Assembly (NCBI RefSeq): GCF_046054165.1
Contig: NZ_JBFNXK010000004.1
Location: 186,001-250,000 of the forward strand
DNA from: Celerinatantimonas sp046054165
GTDB lineage: Bacteria; Pseudomonadota; Gammaproteobacteria; Enterobacterales; Celerinatantimonadaceae
Length of the DNA stretch: 64,000 nucleotides
Direction: 5' to 3'
The notes under the pieces: generated by a model
Databases searched by the model: none
The model's input: only the letters and a program-made list of their open reading frames with translations
What the model was told of the DNA's origin: nothing
Translations under genes and position numbers: made by a program
In this document: piece after piece, positions 27,625 through 36,566 of the stretch
Position numbering within the stretch: the stretch's first letter is position 1
How the letters are laid out: every line of letters begins with the position of its first letter

Positions 27625-29001
27625 CTAAATTGAATATTTTTTAAGTGATTTATCAATCATTTCGATCCCCTGTGTCACTTCATCAGAAGTAATCACACAA
27701 GGAGGAACAATATGAATCCGATTTCCTGCAACAAATGGTAATAACCCCTGCGCCAGTAAATCGGCTTTAATTAATGCCATTTGCGCATCGGCTAATGGTG
27801 TTCTTTTCTGCGGATCACTGACCAACTCGATAGCCCAGAAGACCCCTTTACCCCGAACATCTCCGATCATGGCATGCTGACTTTGCAACTGCTGCAGCTG
27901 AGGAGCCAAAATTTCCTGACCAATCATCGCGGCATTTTCAACTACTTTTTCTTCCACCATGGCATCGATAGTCGCCACAATCGCCGCCATCGCCATCGGA
28001 TGGCCAGAATAGGTTAATCCGCCCGGGAAATAATGATCATTGAAAAATTCACTGATTTTTTCCGAAATAATCACCCCACCCGCAGGGATGTAACCCGAGT
28101 TGACCCCTTTCGCAAATGAGATCAGATCGGGGATCACATTAAATCCATCCAGTGCAAACCATTCTCCGGTACGACCAAAACCCGCCATCACTTCATCTAA
28201 GATCATCACGATCCCAAATTCATCACACAGTTTGCGAACCCCTTGCAGATAGCCGGCGGGAGGTGTCAGGATCCCTGCAGTTCCCGGAATCGTTTCTAGC
28301 AAAATACCGGCAATGGCCTGTGGACCTTCCAGTTCGATAACCCGACGCAAATGCGCTAATGCTCGTTCACATTCCTGTTGTTCATCCGATGAATGGAATT
28401 CACTGCGATACAGATAAGGCTGGAAGAAATGTACATGCCCGGCAGCGTATTCATTCGGAATACGGCGAGGATCACCAGTGGCAACAATCGCACTCCCGGT
28501 ATTGCCATGATAGGAACGATATCCAGAAAGAATTTTAGAACGACCGGTATAAATACGCGCCATCCGAATCGCATTTTCGTTCGCATCAGCTCCAGCATTG
28601 GCAAAAAAGACTTTTTTAAACCCTGCTGGTGCATGTTCAATGATTCGTTTCGCAGCTTCCCCACGTTTCAGGTTAGCGACAGCGGGCGCAATCGTAGTTA
28701 ATTCCAGAGCCTGCTCACGAATCGCTTCCACAATTTTAGGATGCTGATAGCCAATGTTCACATTCACCAGCTGACTTGAAAAATCTAAATATTCTTTACC
28801 TTGATAATCCCAAAGTTTACAGCCTTTTGCTCCGGCAATAACCATTGGGTTCAATTGCCCCTGAGTCGACCATGAATGAAAAACATACTCACGATCTAAT
28901 TGATAAACATGCTCGTTGGTCACCTTGGCCCCCTTCAATAAATCGATGCGTAACCCATCCCGTATCCCCCAATCATTATGGGTACGATGACGTTCGGTCA
29001 C
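27625..29001 (-). CDS. class III omega-amino-acid aminotransferase, likely beta-alanine aminotransferase
   Basis: This PLP-dependent class III aminotransferase would convert beta-alanine with pyruvate or 2-oxoglutarate to malonic semialdehyde. The frame is up to 458 residues. The PLP lysine is in ISFAKGVNSGY, the cofactor aspartate in MILDEVMAGFGRTG, and GGLTYSGHPMA is a family motif. The frame opens with GTG at 29001. A second GTG at 28923 is preceded by AAGGGGG and would give MTNEHVYQLDREYV, so the true start may be there. It is divergent from the malonic semialdehyde reductase gene and beside the pyrimidine importer, which fits the last steps of reductive uracil breakdown. Confidence 0.88.
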   Translation of the reverse strand: MTERHRTHNDWGIRDGLRIDLLKGAKVTNEHVYQLDREYVFHSWSTQGQLNPMVIAGAKGCKLWDYQGKEYLDFSSQLVNVNIGYQHPKIVEAIREQALELTTIAPAVANLKRGEAAKRIIEHAPAGFKKVFFANAGADANENAIRMARIYTGRSKILSGYRSYHGNTGSAIVATGDPRRIPNEYAAGHVHFFQPYLYRSEFHSSDEQQECERALAHLRRVIELEGPQAIAGILLETIPGTAGILTPPAGYLQGVRKLCDEFGIVMILDEVMAGFGRTGEWFALDGFNVIPDLISFAKGVNSGYIPAGGVIISEKISEFFNDHYFPGGLTYSGHPMAMAAIVATIDAMVEEKVVENAAMIGQEILAPQLQQLQSQHAMIGDVRGKGVFWAIELVSDPQKRTPLADAQMALIKADLLAQGLLPFVAGNRIHIVPPCVITSDEVTQGIEMIDKSLKKYSI

Positions 29002-29091
29002 ATTATTTAGTTACTCTGAGCTGTTGAGCGGTCATCGTTGAAATCGGTTCAAATCAAACGCATGTTGAACACGACCGGAACATGATTCGTC

Positions 29092-29129
29092 TCTAGTCGA
29101 ATCAACAACTCGATGTTGTTCAGACTAGA
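29092..29129. promoter_or_regulatory. nested inverted repeat between aminotransferase and ydfG-like genes
   Basis: TCTAGTC..GACTAGA (7-bp arms) encloses AACAAC..GTTGTT (6-bp arms). It sits in the divergent promoter region of the beta-alanine aminotransferase and the SDR gene. It could be an operator or a leader hairpin. It does not resemble the RutR-like sites. Confidence 0.35.
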
Positions 29130-29298
29130 AACAAATCGAAAGAATCAATAGAGCCAACCGATAAAAATAGATGTGTCAGATAAAGGTGTCTCGATATTTA
29201 GGGTATATTGGCTCTATGGCGTTGTGGGACGCTTCACTAAAGTGACTGAATCATCCCCAAAAGCAGGCCACATTTGCGATTTCTATAGGAGAATCACC

Positions 29299-30057
29299 AT
29301 GAATGATGTTGTTTTCATTACCGGCGCAACCTCGGGTTTTGGACAGGCAGCTGCCTTGCGTTTTGCCAAAGCCGGTTGGTCGATCGTCATTACCGGTCGG
29401 CGAGAAGACCGATTACAAGCGTTGGCCGAACAATTAGCCCCGCAAGTCCCAGTTCATTATGCCGTGCTGGATGTCCGCGACGCCGATGCCGTTGCCGCCA
29501 CAGTGAGCGCACTGCCAGAACCCTTTCGTGCCGTCAAAGCACTGATCAACAATGCCGGTTTGGCCTTATCCCCCAATCCTGCACAGAAAGTTGAATTATC
29601 GGACTGGCATACCATGATTGATACCAACGTCACCGGCCTGGTCAATGTCACTCATAGCCTGCTACCCACTTTAATTGAAACCGGAGCGGGTGCATCGATT
29701 ATTAATATCGGCTCCATTGCAGGGCTTTGGCCCTATCCAGGCAGCCATGTCTACGGTGCCTCAAAAGCGTTTGTGAAACAATTCAGTTATAACTTACGTT
29801 GTGACCTATTGGGAACCGGAGTGCGAGTGACCGATCTGGCCCCGGGAATGGCCGAAACTGAATTTACATTAGTCAGAACCAAAGGGGATCAAGCGGCTTC
29901 AGATAAACTCTATCAAGGAACCACCCCCCTCACAGCTGAAGATATCGCCGAGCAGATGTTTTATATTGCCACTTTGCCGGATCATATTTGCATTAATCGC
30001 GTCGAAGTCATGCCTACTCGCCAAGCCTGGTCAGCATTTGCCGTTGATCGAGATTGA
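29299..30057 (+). CDS. ydfG: YdfG-like 3-hydroxy acid dehydrogenase / malonic semialdehyde reductase
   Basis: This NADPH-dependent short-chain dehydrogenase reduces malonic semialdehyde to 3-hydroxypropionate and also oxidises L-allo-threonine and similar 3-hydroxy acids. The 252-residue product from ATG 29299 (TAGGAG upstream) aligns closely with E. coli YdfG. It has the Rossmann motif TGATSGFGQAAA, NNAGLAL, the catalytic Ser in INIGSIAG, and YGASKAFVKQFS with the catalytic Tyr and Lys. The frame extends upstream to 29173 without a ribosome site. Its position beside the beta-alanine aminotransferase completes a uracil-to-3-hydroxypropionate route. The 3' end overlaps the convergent LysR gene by 27 bp. 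Confidence 0.92.
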   Translation: MNDVVFITGATSGFGQAAALRFAKAGWSIVITGRREDRLQALAEQLAPQVPVHYAVLDVRDADAVAATVSALPEPFRAVKALINNAGLALSPNPAQKVELSDWHTMIDTNVTGLVNVTHSLLPTLIETGAGASIINIGSIAGLWPYPGSHVYGASKAFVKQFSYNLRCDLLGTGVRVTDLAPGMAETEFTLVRTKGDQAASDKLYQGTTPLTAEDIAEQMFYIATLPDHICINRVEVMPTRQAWSAFAVDRD

Positions 30058-30933
30058 TCGGTATTCCGACTCAGGGATCCCGCTATCGAGCAACTGTTGT
30101 TTCAGCCAGCGGCCCAAAGCAAGTGATGCTCCATCATCGCTTGCTGCTGATGAAAGCAGCAGATAGTGATTTCCCGATAAAATAAAACCAAATGGGGCGA
30201 CGAGCCGCCCCTGTTTTAGATCGTCCGCAACCAGTGGATATGAACCGATAGCGGCCCCTAATCCATCCATGGCCGCCTGCAGACAAAAATAAAAATGATC
30301 AAAATACTGGTGATGCTGAGCTGCTTTTAACTCACTAGGGCTATGCGCCAGCCAATCTCGCCAAGCACTTTCCCGGGTACGGCTGTGTAATAAGCGGACA
30401 ACCGTCACATCGTTCATCACTCGTTGCCAATACTCGGGAGCGAACACCGGCCCAACCCATTCAGGCACCAATATGTCTTGCTGATAATGTGCCGGGATCT
30501 CAAAATCATCACGGCGAATAGCCATATCAATCGGCTCATGATCCAATGTAACGGCCCCTCCGGCCGTCGACAGATGAACATCAATACCGCTCTGCTGCAT
30601 GAAGTCCCCCAGTCTTGGCATCAGCCAGCGCATGGTCAGCGTCGGTTCACAAGAAACCGCCAGATGAGTTCGGGGATGTTGCCGCAGCTGATGCACACCG
30701 GACTCAAGCATCTCAAACGCCGCTTCGGTATATTGACGAAGCCGTTGTCCAAATGGGCTTAAAACGATTCCCCGACCTTGCCGCTCAAATAAGACGCCCC
30801 CCAAATAGGCCTCCAACTGTTTGATTTGCTTACTCACGGCACCATGCGTGATATGCAATTGCATCGCCGCTTGGCTATAACTGGAATAGTGAGCGGCTAC
30901 ATGAAACACATACAAAGCTTTGAGATGGCGCAT
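30031..30933 (-). CDS. LysR-family regulator (GcvA-like)
   Basis: This is a 300-residue LysR-type regulator with helix-turn-helix YSQAAMQLHITHGAVSKQIK near residues 18-37 and wing ERQGRGIVLSPFG. The effector domain resembles the GcvA/AmpR branch. It is divergent from a LysE-family exporter across about 105 bp, the classic regulator-exporter pairing as in ArgP/LysE-type systems, so it probably controls that exporter. Its last codons overlap the ydfG-like gene on the other strand. Confidence 0.88.
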   Translation of the reverse strand: MRHLKALYVFHVAAHYSSYSQAAMQLHITHGAVSKQIKQLEAYLGGVLFERQGRGIVLSPFGQRLRQYTEAAFEMLESGVHQLRQHPRTHLAVSCEPTLTMRWLMPRLGDFMQQSGIDVHLSTAGGAVTLDHEPIDMAIRRDDFEIPAHYQQDILVPEWVGPVFAPEYWQRVMNDVTVVRLLHSRTRESAWRDWLAHSPSELKAAQHHQYFDHFYFCLQAAMDGLGAAIGSYPLVADDLKQGRLVAPFGFILSGNHYLLLSSAASDDGASLALGRWLKQQLLDSGIPESEYRSISINGKC

Positions 30934-31038
30934 CTGTGAATTTTTCTCACAAGTTAACGGAATAGATATCGATTATAAAATCTGAAAAGATCAATACAAT
31001 AAAATCCTCATCCATTACTATTAATTCAAGGAATCGCT

Positions 31039-31656
31039 ATGGCTTTTGCCAGCTTTGCATTATTTGGTTTACTTATTGTGATAAGCCCCGGAGCTGATTT
31101 TTTACTGGTCTTTCGCAATAGTGTTCGCTATGGGCGACGCGCGGGCCTGTTCACTGCACTGGGAATCGCATTAAGTGTCACTATCCACGTCAGCTATTCC
31201 ATCACCGGCATGAGTCAGTTGATTTCTCAAACCCCTCAGTTATTTACACTGATCCGTTATGTCGGTGCCGCCTATTTAATTTATCTGGGGATCCGTAGTT
31301 TTATCGGCGCAAAACTCACACTCCCGGATTTAAAAGAAACACAACAGCGCTATCATGCCTTACAAATGCTCAGACAAGGCTTTTTATGTAACCTGTTAAA
31401 TCCGAAAACGATCATCTTTTTTATTAGTGTCTTCGCGCAGCTGATGGCCGCCCATCCGGAGCAACTCCCTTTAGTAGCTCTCTATGGGATCTATATTGCA
31501 CTGCTACACGGATTATGGTTTGCACTGTTGGCGCTGGGACTCACTGCAGCCAAGCTGGTGGCCTGGATTGAGCGCTTTAATCGCCAGTTAAATCAGCTCT
31601 GTGGGCTGGGACTAATGAGCTTTGGCATTATATTGTCACTCCCAGGAACGCTGTAA
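31039..31656 (+). CDS. LysE/RhtB-family amino-acid exporter
   Basis: This is a 205-residue membrane exporter of the RhtB/LysE family with about six helices. The signature ISPGADFLLVFRNSVRYG is near residues 15-32. A QGFLCNLLNPKTIIFF segment, conserved in the family, follows the hydrophilic loop. The start is preceded by AAGGAATCGCT. It is paired with the divergent LysR gene. The exported amino acid is unknown. It is not closely similar to the LysE gene at 5.8 kb beyond family motifs. Confidence 0.88.
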   Translation: MAFASFALFGLLIVISPGADFLLVFRNSVRYGRRAGLFTALGIALSVTIHVSYSITGMSQLISQTPQLFTLIRYVGAAYLIYLGIRSFIGAKLTLPDLKETQQRYHALQMLRQGFLCNLLNPKTIIFFISVFAQLMAAHPEQLPLVALYGIYIALLHGLWFALLALGLTAAKLVAWIERFNRQLNQLCGLGLMSFGIILSLPGTL

Positions 31657-31799
31657 CGAGCATCAACAGAAAAGCACATAGGCGGGTCTGGTCATACAAA
31701 ACTTCGACACACATCGATGCATCTCTGTGGTCACTGAAACATCGCCATTCAAAATAACGGGAACCGATAACGATTGCCCCCACCACTTGGCTTACATGA

Positions 31800-31823
31800 G
31801 GCTATTGGAATATTCCAATAGCC
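31800..31823. terminator. 24-bp perfect palindrome between convergent genes
   Basis: GGCTATTGGAATATTCCAATAGCC lies between the convergent LysE and ABC ATPase genes, 25 bp past the ATPase stop. It can fold into a strong hairpin, but neither side is followed by a T run. Bidirectional termination or mRNA 3'-end protection is likely. Confidence 0.5.
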
Positions 31824-31847
31824 CCGCCGTTTAAAAATCGCTCAGTT

Positions 31848-32615
31848 CTAAATACTGCCATCCAACGTCGTCAAAAATTGCCGAACTCGATCCGATTTGG
31901 GCTGAGTAAAAAATTGTTCAGGAGGCGATTGCTCGATCAGCTTCCCTTTCTCCAGAAAGACCACTTGGTCGGATACCGCCCGGGCAAAATCCATTTCATG
32001 AGTCACCACCACCATCGTATAACCTTCTTGCGACAGCTGCTTCATCACGGCTAACACTTCTCCCACCCGTTCTGGATCCAGTGCGGAAGTCGGTTCATCA
32101 AACAACAGGACATCCGGGCTCATCGCCAACGAACGGGCAATCGCTACACGCTGCTTTTGCCCTCCAGACAATGTAATCGGATAACTATCCTTCTTATCCA
32201 ACATCCCTACTTTTTCCAGTTGCTGAATCGCGATTTCGGTAGCCTGTGCTTTGTGCATTTTTTTCACATGCAGCAATGACACCAAAACATTCTGCAATAC
32301 GTTCAGATGAGGCCATAAGTTAAAACTCTGAAACACCATCCCAACACTTTCCCGAATCTTGGAGAGCTGCTTATTCGTCATCGGCTGATTATCTTCTCGA
32401 ATACCAATGCGCTGCTGACCAATATAAATTTTTCCGCGTTCAGGTTGTTCCAGCCAATTCATACACCGTAACAAAGTCGATTTACCGGAACCGGACGATC
32501 CCAAAATACTGACCACTTCGCCCTGATTAATGACCAAATCGATATCCCGAAGGACTTCGATCCCATCAAACTGTTTGGATAAGTGACTGACGGTAATTGC
32601 TGCATTATCGGACAT
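31848..32615 (-). CDS. polar amino-acid ABC importer, ATPase
   Basis: This is a 255-residue ATPase of the GlnQ/HisP type. It has Walker A GSSGSGKSTLLRCMNWLEQP, signature LSGGQKQRVAIARSLAM, Walker B VLLFDEPTSALDPE and switch MVVVTHEMDFARAVSD, all diagnostic of polar amino-acid importers. The ATG at 32615 has AGAGGA upstream; the frame runs on to 32708 inside the permease gene and is not preferred. It overlaps the upstream permease stop by 11 bp. It is the last gene of a binding protein-permease-permease-ATPase operon. Confidence 0.93.
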   Translation of the reverse strand: MSDNAAITVSHLSKQFDGIEVLRDIDLVINQGEVVSILGSSGSGKSTLLRCMNWLEQPERGKIYIGQQRIGIREDNQPMTNKQLSKIRESVGMVFQSFNLWPHLNVLQNVLVSLLHVKKMHKAQATEIAIQQLEKVGMLDKKDSYPITLSGGQKQRVAIARSLAMSPDVLLFDEPTSALDPERVGEVLAVMKQLSQEGYTMVVVTHEMDFARAVSDQVVFLEKGKLIEQSPPEQFFTQPKSDRVRQFLTTLDGSI

Positions 32616-33273
32616 GCATAAATCCTCTTTTTTGTCCAAACACACTGAGTTTGCGCACCCCGAATTCAACGAGTAATCCCATGATCCAGTACAGGAAAAT
32701 GGCCACAACGAAAGCTTTCATCGGAATAAAATAGGTCGCCTGCACACTATTGGCTGCGGCCGTTGTTTCCTGAACGGTGATGATGCACAAAAACGCGGTA
32801 TCTTTCAGACAGATAATCAACTGATTTCCCATAAGTGGCAGCGCATTCATGGTCACATTCGGCAAAATAATATGCCGAAACACCTGATGATGACGGAATC
32901 CGTGTGCCACCGCCGCTTCGATCAGACCTTTTGGCATCGTAATTCGCTGCCCGCGCAAGATTTCGAAAAAGTAAGCACCGTGATATAGCCATAATGCGAT
33001 CAAACCAGCGGTCTCTGCTTCCAAGCGGATCCCCATCTGAGGTAAACCGTAGTAAAGCAGATACGCAAAAATCAAAAATGGCAATGTTCTCATCAAACTG
33101 ACAAAACTGATGATGCTTCGAGTTAGCCACCGATGTTGTCCTTCCAACAGGTACAATAAAAAACACCCCAGAATAAACGCCAAAATCGATGAACTTATAA
33201 ACAGCGTGACAGTATTGATGAAACCATCGATATAAGTTTCTCGAGCCCCCCAGATAACAGCCCATTCATTCAT
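32605..33273 (-). CDS. polar amino-acid ABC importer, permease
   Basis: This is a 222-residue HisM/GlnP-type permease with about five helices. The EAAVAHGFRHHQVFRHIILP segment is the cytoplasmic coupling loop (EAA motif) near residues 138-157. It pairs with the adjacent permease. Spacing to the upstream permease is 11 bp and the downstream ATPase overlaps it. The substrate is not predictable. Confidence 0.9.
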   Translation of the reverse strand: MNEWAVIWGARETYIDGFINTVTLFISSSILAFILGCFLLYLLEGQHRWLTRSIISFVSLMRTLPFLIFAYLLYYGLPQMGIRLEAETAGLIALWLYHGAYFFEILRGQRITMPKGLIEAAVAHGFRHHQVFRHIILPNVTMNALPLMGNQLIICLKDTAFLCIITVQETTAAANSVQATYFIPMKAFVVAIFLYWIMGLLVEFGVRKLSVFGQKRGFMHVR

Positions 33274-33284
33274 ATGGATGCTCC

Positions 33285-33926
33285 TTACACAGCCAGCCGA
33301 TGCGCTTTTTTCTCAGCAACCGACTGTAATTTAACCAAAACGCCCACAATAACTATATAGATAAGCCCGGCCCCTAAAATCGGATAAAGTGGTTCATAGG
33401 TGACCGATGCAATCCGATTGGTCACTCGCGTTAAATCCACTAATCCGATAATGGCAATCGCCGGACTGCCTTTGATCAGAAATGACATTTCATTGACCAA
33501 GGGCGGTAAACTGACAGCGATAATCTGCGGCAGCATGATGTAACGAAAATAAACCCATGGAGTCATCCCACAGGCCAGAGCGGCCTCATGTTGATCGCGG
33601 GAAAAATTACGGATCGCCGAGCGCCAGATTTCAGCGTTAAAGGCCGCGGTATTCAGAGCCAACGACAAAATTGCAGCAACATGTTTTTCCAGATTAATCC
33701 CTAGCGACGGCAGGGATAAGAATAAAAATAGTACCAACGTAACCAACGGCGTTGATCGGGTAATGCTGATATACAATCCCAGAATCTGATCCACGAAAGG
33801 GATCTTTTTTTGCCGAACCAATGCAATGAGCAATCCCGTAGGAACACCGATCATAATCGAGACTCCCGAGATCCATAACGTGGTCCAGGCTCCTTTCAGT
33901 AATAATATCCAAGCATTCAGATCCAT
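33285..33926 (-). CDS. polar amino-acid ABC importer, permease
   Basis: This is a 213-residue HisQ/HisM-type permease. The EAALACGMTPWVYFRYIMLP coupling motif is near residue 125, and SITRSTPLVTLVLFLFL is typical. I choose ATG 33926 because GGGGAG is nine bases upstream; the frame opens at a TTG at 33953 with two earlier ATGs that are badly placed for that site. It follows the binding-protein gene by about 70 bp. Confidence 0.9.
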   Translation of the reverse strand: MDLNAWILLLKGAWTTLWISGVSIMIGVPTGLLIALVRQKKIPFVDQILGLYISITRSTPLVTLVLFLFLSLPSLGINLEKHVAAILSLALNTAAFNAEIWRSAIRNFSRDQHEAALACGMTPWVYFRYIMLPQIIAVSLPPLVNEMSFLIKGSPAIAIIGLVDLTRVTNRIASVTYEPLYPILGAGLIYIVIVGVLVKLQSVAEKKAHRLAV

Positions 33927-33998
33927 CAGCTTCATCTCCCCATTATTCATCAAACCGGCAGCTCTTCCGAGTCTGCCGGCACCTAGAACTTAAGAGGA

Positions 33999-34868
33999 TT
34001 AATCGAGCCCAGCCAATTTGTGGAACTGGGCCACACTGGTAATGGCACCATCTGGAAGATTATCAAATGCCTGTCCAAACCATTTAATTTGCAGTTCTCG
34101 TAACCGCCCGGTTTCCTTCAGATGTTTGACAAAACCATTGAGAAAGGCGAGTAATTTAGGGCTGCTTTTCGGAACAGGCCACGCCACAAAGCCTTTGCCG
34201 GAAACCGCCTGTCCTTTAGCAAATACATTGGGATGTTTTTTCACCAAATCGTTGACTGAAATCACCGCGTTAATGACATAATCCAAACGACCATTCGCCA
34301 AGTCCGCATAGGCTTCAGGATAAGACTGATACTGAACCACTTTACCAAGTTTACCGCCGGTTTTTTTCAGCATAACTTCCAGCTCAGGAAGCCGAGCTAA
34401 TAAGGCACTACCGGCTTGGATCCCCAACGTTTTTCCATTCAAATCGGCGACGCTGTTAATGCTTTTATCGCCGGCTCGTTTCACATAAAAATCCTGTGCT
34501 GAAGCCACTGGAGCGGCAAAGTTAAATACTTTCAGCCGATCATCCGTCAACAAGGCCCCGGTAATCGCGACGTCATACTGACCAGATGACACCGCAGCGA
34601 GCAGACCGGTCCAAGGCAAGATGCTCTGCTCAATTTTGAAATCATGCGTATATTTTTTTAGCTCATCCAGAATATCTTTATGAAAACCATCAGGTTTCCC
34701 ATCGTTCATAAAGTTAAACGGTGCATAGTCATCTTCAGTGACCACTTTGAGCACACCGGTTTGTTTAATCTGATCTAAATCCGCAGCCTGCACCACACTG
34801 CCAGCCATGCTAAGCAACAAAGCACAAACTGCAAGCATGCCGCAGGGTTTGGTTAAACTTAGTTTCAT
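33999..34868 (-). CDS. polar amino-acid ABC importer, substrate-binding protein
   Basis: This is a 289-residue periplasmic binding protein of the HisJ/GlnH family. The signal peptide ends at about residue 28 (VVQA-ADL). The mature start LDQIKQTGVLKVVTEDDYAP and PDGFHKDILDELKKYT are characteristic. It is the first gene of the importer operon and is divergent from a MocR regulator, with a 17-bp palindrome between them. The ligand is unknown; the PLP-dependent regulator hints at an amino compound. Confidence 0.92.
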   Translation of the reverse strand: MKLSLTKPCGMLAVCALLLSMAGSVVQAADLDQIKQTGVLKVVTEDDYAPFNFMNDGKPDGFHKDILDELKKYTHDFKIEQSILPWTGLLAAVSSGQYDVAITGALLTDDRLKVFNFAAPVASAQDFYVKRAGDKSINSVADLNGKTLGIQAGSALLARLPELEVMLKKTGGKLGKVVQYQSYPEAYADLANGRLDYVINAVISVNDLVKKHPNVFAKGQAVSGKGFVAWPVPKSSPKLLAFLNGFVKHLKETGRLRELQIKWFGQAFDNLPDGAITSVAQFHKLAGLD

Positions 34869-34900
34869 ATTTCACCTCAATGTGAGTATTAATCCGTAAA

Positions 34901-34917
34901 TGATTGGGTCCCAATCA
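34901..34917. promoter_or_regulatory. 17-bp palindrome in the importer/MocR divergent promoter
   Basis: TGATTGGG-T-CCCAATCA has perfect 8-bp arms. It lies 33 bp upstream of the binding-protein start and about 160 bp upstream of the MocR start. It is a strong candidate operator, most simply for the divergent MocR protein. Confidence 0.6.
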
Positions 34918-35075
34918 TCGGCGTCTCAGTTCTGGTTATTTTCACTATTAATCGGAATATGAAGAATTAGATAGTGCCAATTTATCTGGAAATATGAGCC
35001 AGATGGGCCTTGAGTAAACTGGGTACAATAGTTGCATTTATAGTTAGCAAAGTAAGAATAAAATCGGGGATTGCG

Positions 35076-36566
35076 ATGATTGAATGTTGCTTGCAAATTA
35101 ATTTTGTGAAAGACCGTGGATTACAAGAGCAGCTTCGTGAAGCGTTGGTCACCGCCATTCTCGCTGGACGATTCATTCAGGATGAAGCACTGCCTTCCTG
35201 TCGCAGCTTGTCAGAACAACTCCGCATCTCAAGAAATACAGTGGCGCTGGTCTACGAAGGATTGTGTGCCGACGGCTACTTGATCAGTAAACCTCGCAGT
35301 GGTTATTACATTGCGCCGCAATACGATCCAGAACAGATGAAAGCGGAAAAACCGGTCGAGCTACCTCCAGAAAGTCAGGACCATGCACCAAATTGGGACA
35401 AACTGTTCAAAAAAAGTCCTAGTCATCTGCCCACAATCAATAAGCCATCGAATTGGATGAAATATAAATATCCGTTTATCTATGGTCAACCCGATACCAC
35501 CCTGTTCCCAATGGAACAATGGCGTGAAGCGGCTCGGAAAATCACCGGAAGCATGCGGAATCATCATTGGCTTCATGATTTAATTGACCAAGACGCACCG
35601 ATATTACTGACTCAATTACGAAACCATGTGCTTCCGAAACGCGGTATTATTGCCGATGATAGTGAGATCCTAATTACTCTGGGGACCCAAAATGCTCTGA
35701 GCTTGATCTCCCAGTTATTATTTCATCGACAAACACCGATTGGTGTGGAATCTCCCGTCTACCTCGAAGCCGTCAATGCATTCAGGCTCCAAAACGCACC
35801 GATTATCCCACATCAAGTGGATCAGGAAGGTCTGGTGTTAGGTTCTCAATCCCGCCAGTGTCGCTACTTTTATGTCACGCCCAGCCATCAGGCCCCAACT
35901 GGGGTGAGCATGAGTAATGCTCGGCGCAAACAGTTGTTCGAACAAGCCATCGAACACGACCAAATTATTATCGAAGATGATTTCGATTCAGATACGAACA
36001 TCGAGCAACGCTCTAAACCAGCCTTAAAGGCCCATGACCGAAGTGGACGAGTAATTTATGTGAGTAGCCTCTCTAAAGCGCTCGCCCCAGGACTCCGGTT
36101 GGGCTATATCGTGGCGCCCACGGAGCTCATCGATGAGCTCCGCTCTTTACGCCGGTTAACCTATCGTCATCCGCCTTCGTACATTCAATATCAAATGGCT
36201 TATTTTCTATCTCAGGGCTATTACGAAACCTTCCTGAATCATTACCGGGAAAATTCGGCCTATCGCTGGGGACTCTTAAAACACGCTCTTGATAAACATC
36301 TCCCTCAGTGTCGCTATATTAATACCAAAGCCACCGCTTTTTGGGTTGAAGCGCCTCAAGAAGTCAATACCCAGCATTTAGCATGGCGAGCAGCCCATCA
36401 GGGTGTCCTTATTGAACCGGGGATTAATCATTTTCTGGAGCCTTCGGCTCCGAATAATTTCTTCCGGTTGGGATTCCATGCTATCGCTCCCGATAAAATT
36501 GAGTCGGGGATCATCACGCTGGCCCAAGCGCTGGAGCAGGAAATAGCCAATCACCGAAACCAGTAG
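35076..36566 (+). CDS. MocR-family (GntR plus aminotransferase-like) regulator
   Basis: This is a 496-residue fusion of an N-terminal GntR winged helix (about 10-85, PSCRSLSEQLRISRNTVALV, then SKPRSGYYI) and a class I aminotransferase-like domain. The PLP-binding lysine is in YVSSLSKALAPGLRLGYI and the cofactor aspartate in IIIEDDFDSD. MocR proteins use PLP to sense amines or vitamin B6. The ATG at 35076 follows GGGG at suitable spacing; the frame opens earlier at a TTG (35010) without support. It is divergent from the amino-acid importer and probably regulates it. Confidence 0.92.
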   Translation: MIECCLQINFVKDRGLQEQLREALVTAILAGRFIQDEALPSCRSLSEQLRISRNTVALVYEGLCADGYLISKPRSGYYIAPQYDPEQMKAEKPVELPPESQDHAPNWDKLFKKSPSHLPTINKPSNWMKYKYPFIYGQPDTTLFPMEQWREAARKITGSMRNHHWLHDLIDQDAPILLTQLRNHVLPKRGIIADDSEILITLGTQNALSLISQLLFHRQTPIGVESPVYLEAVNAFRLQNAPIIPHQVDQEGLVLGSQSRQCRYFYVTPSHQAPTGVSMSNARRKQLFEQAIEHDQIIIEDDFDSDTNIEQRSKPALKAHDRSGRVIYVSSLSKALAPGLRLGYIVAPTELIDELRSLRRLTYRHPPSYIQYQMAYFLSQGYYETFLNHYRENSAYRWGLLKHALDKHLPQCRYINTKATAFWVEAPQEVNTQHLAWRAAHQGVLIEPGINHFLEPSAPNNFFRLGFHAIAPDKIESGIITLAQALEQEIANHRNQ

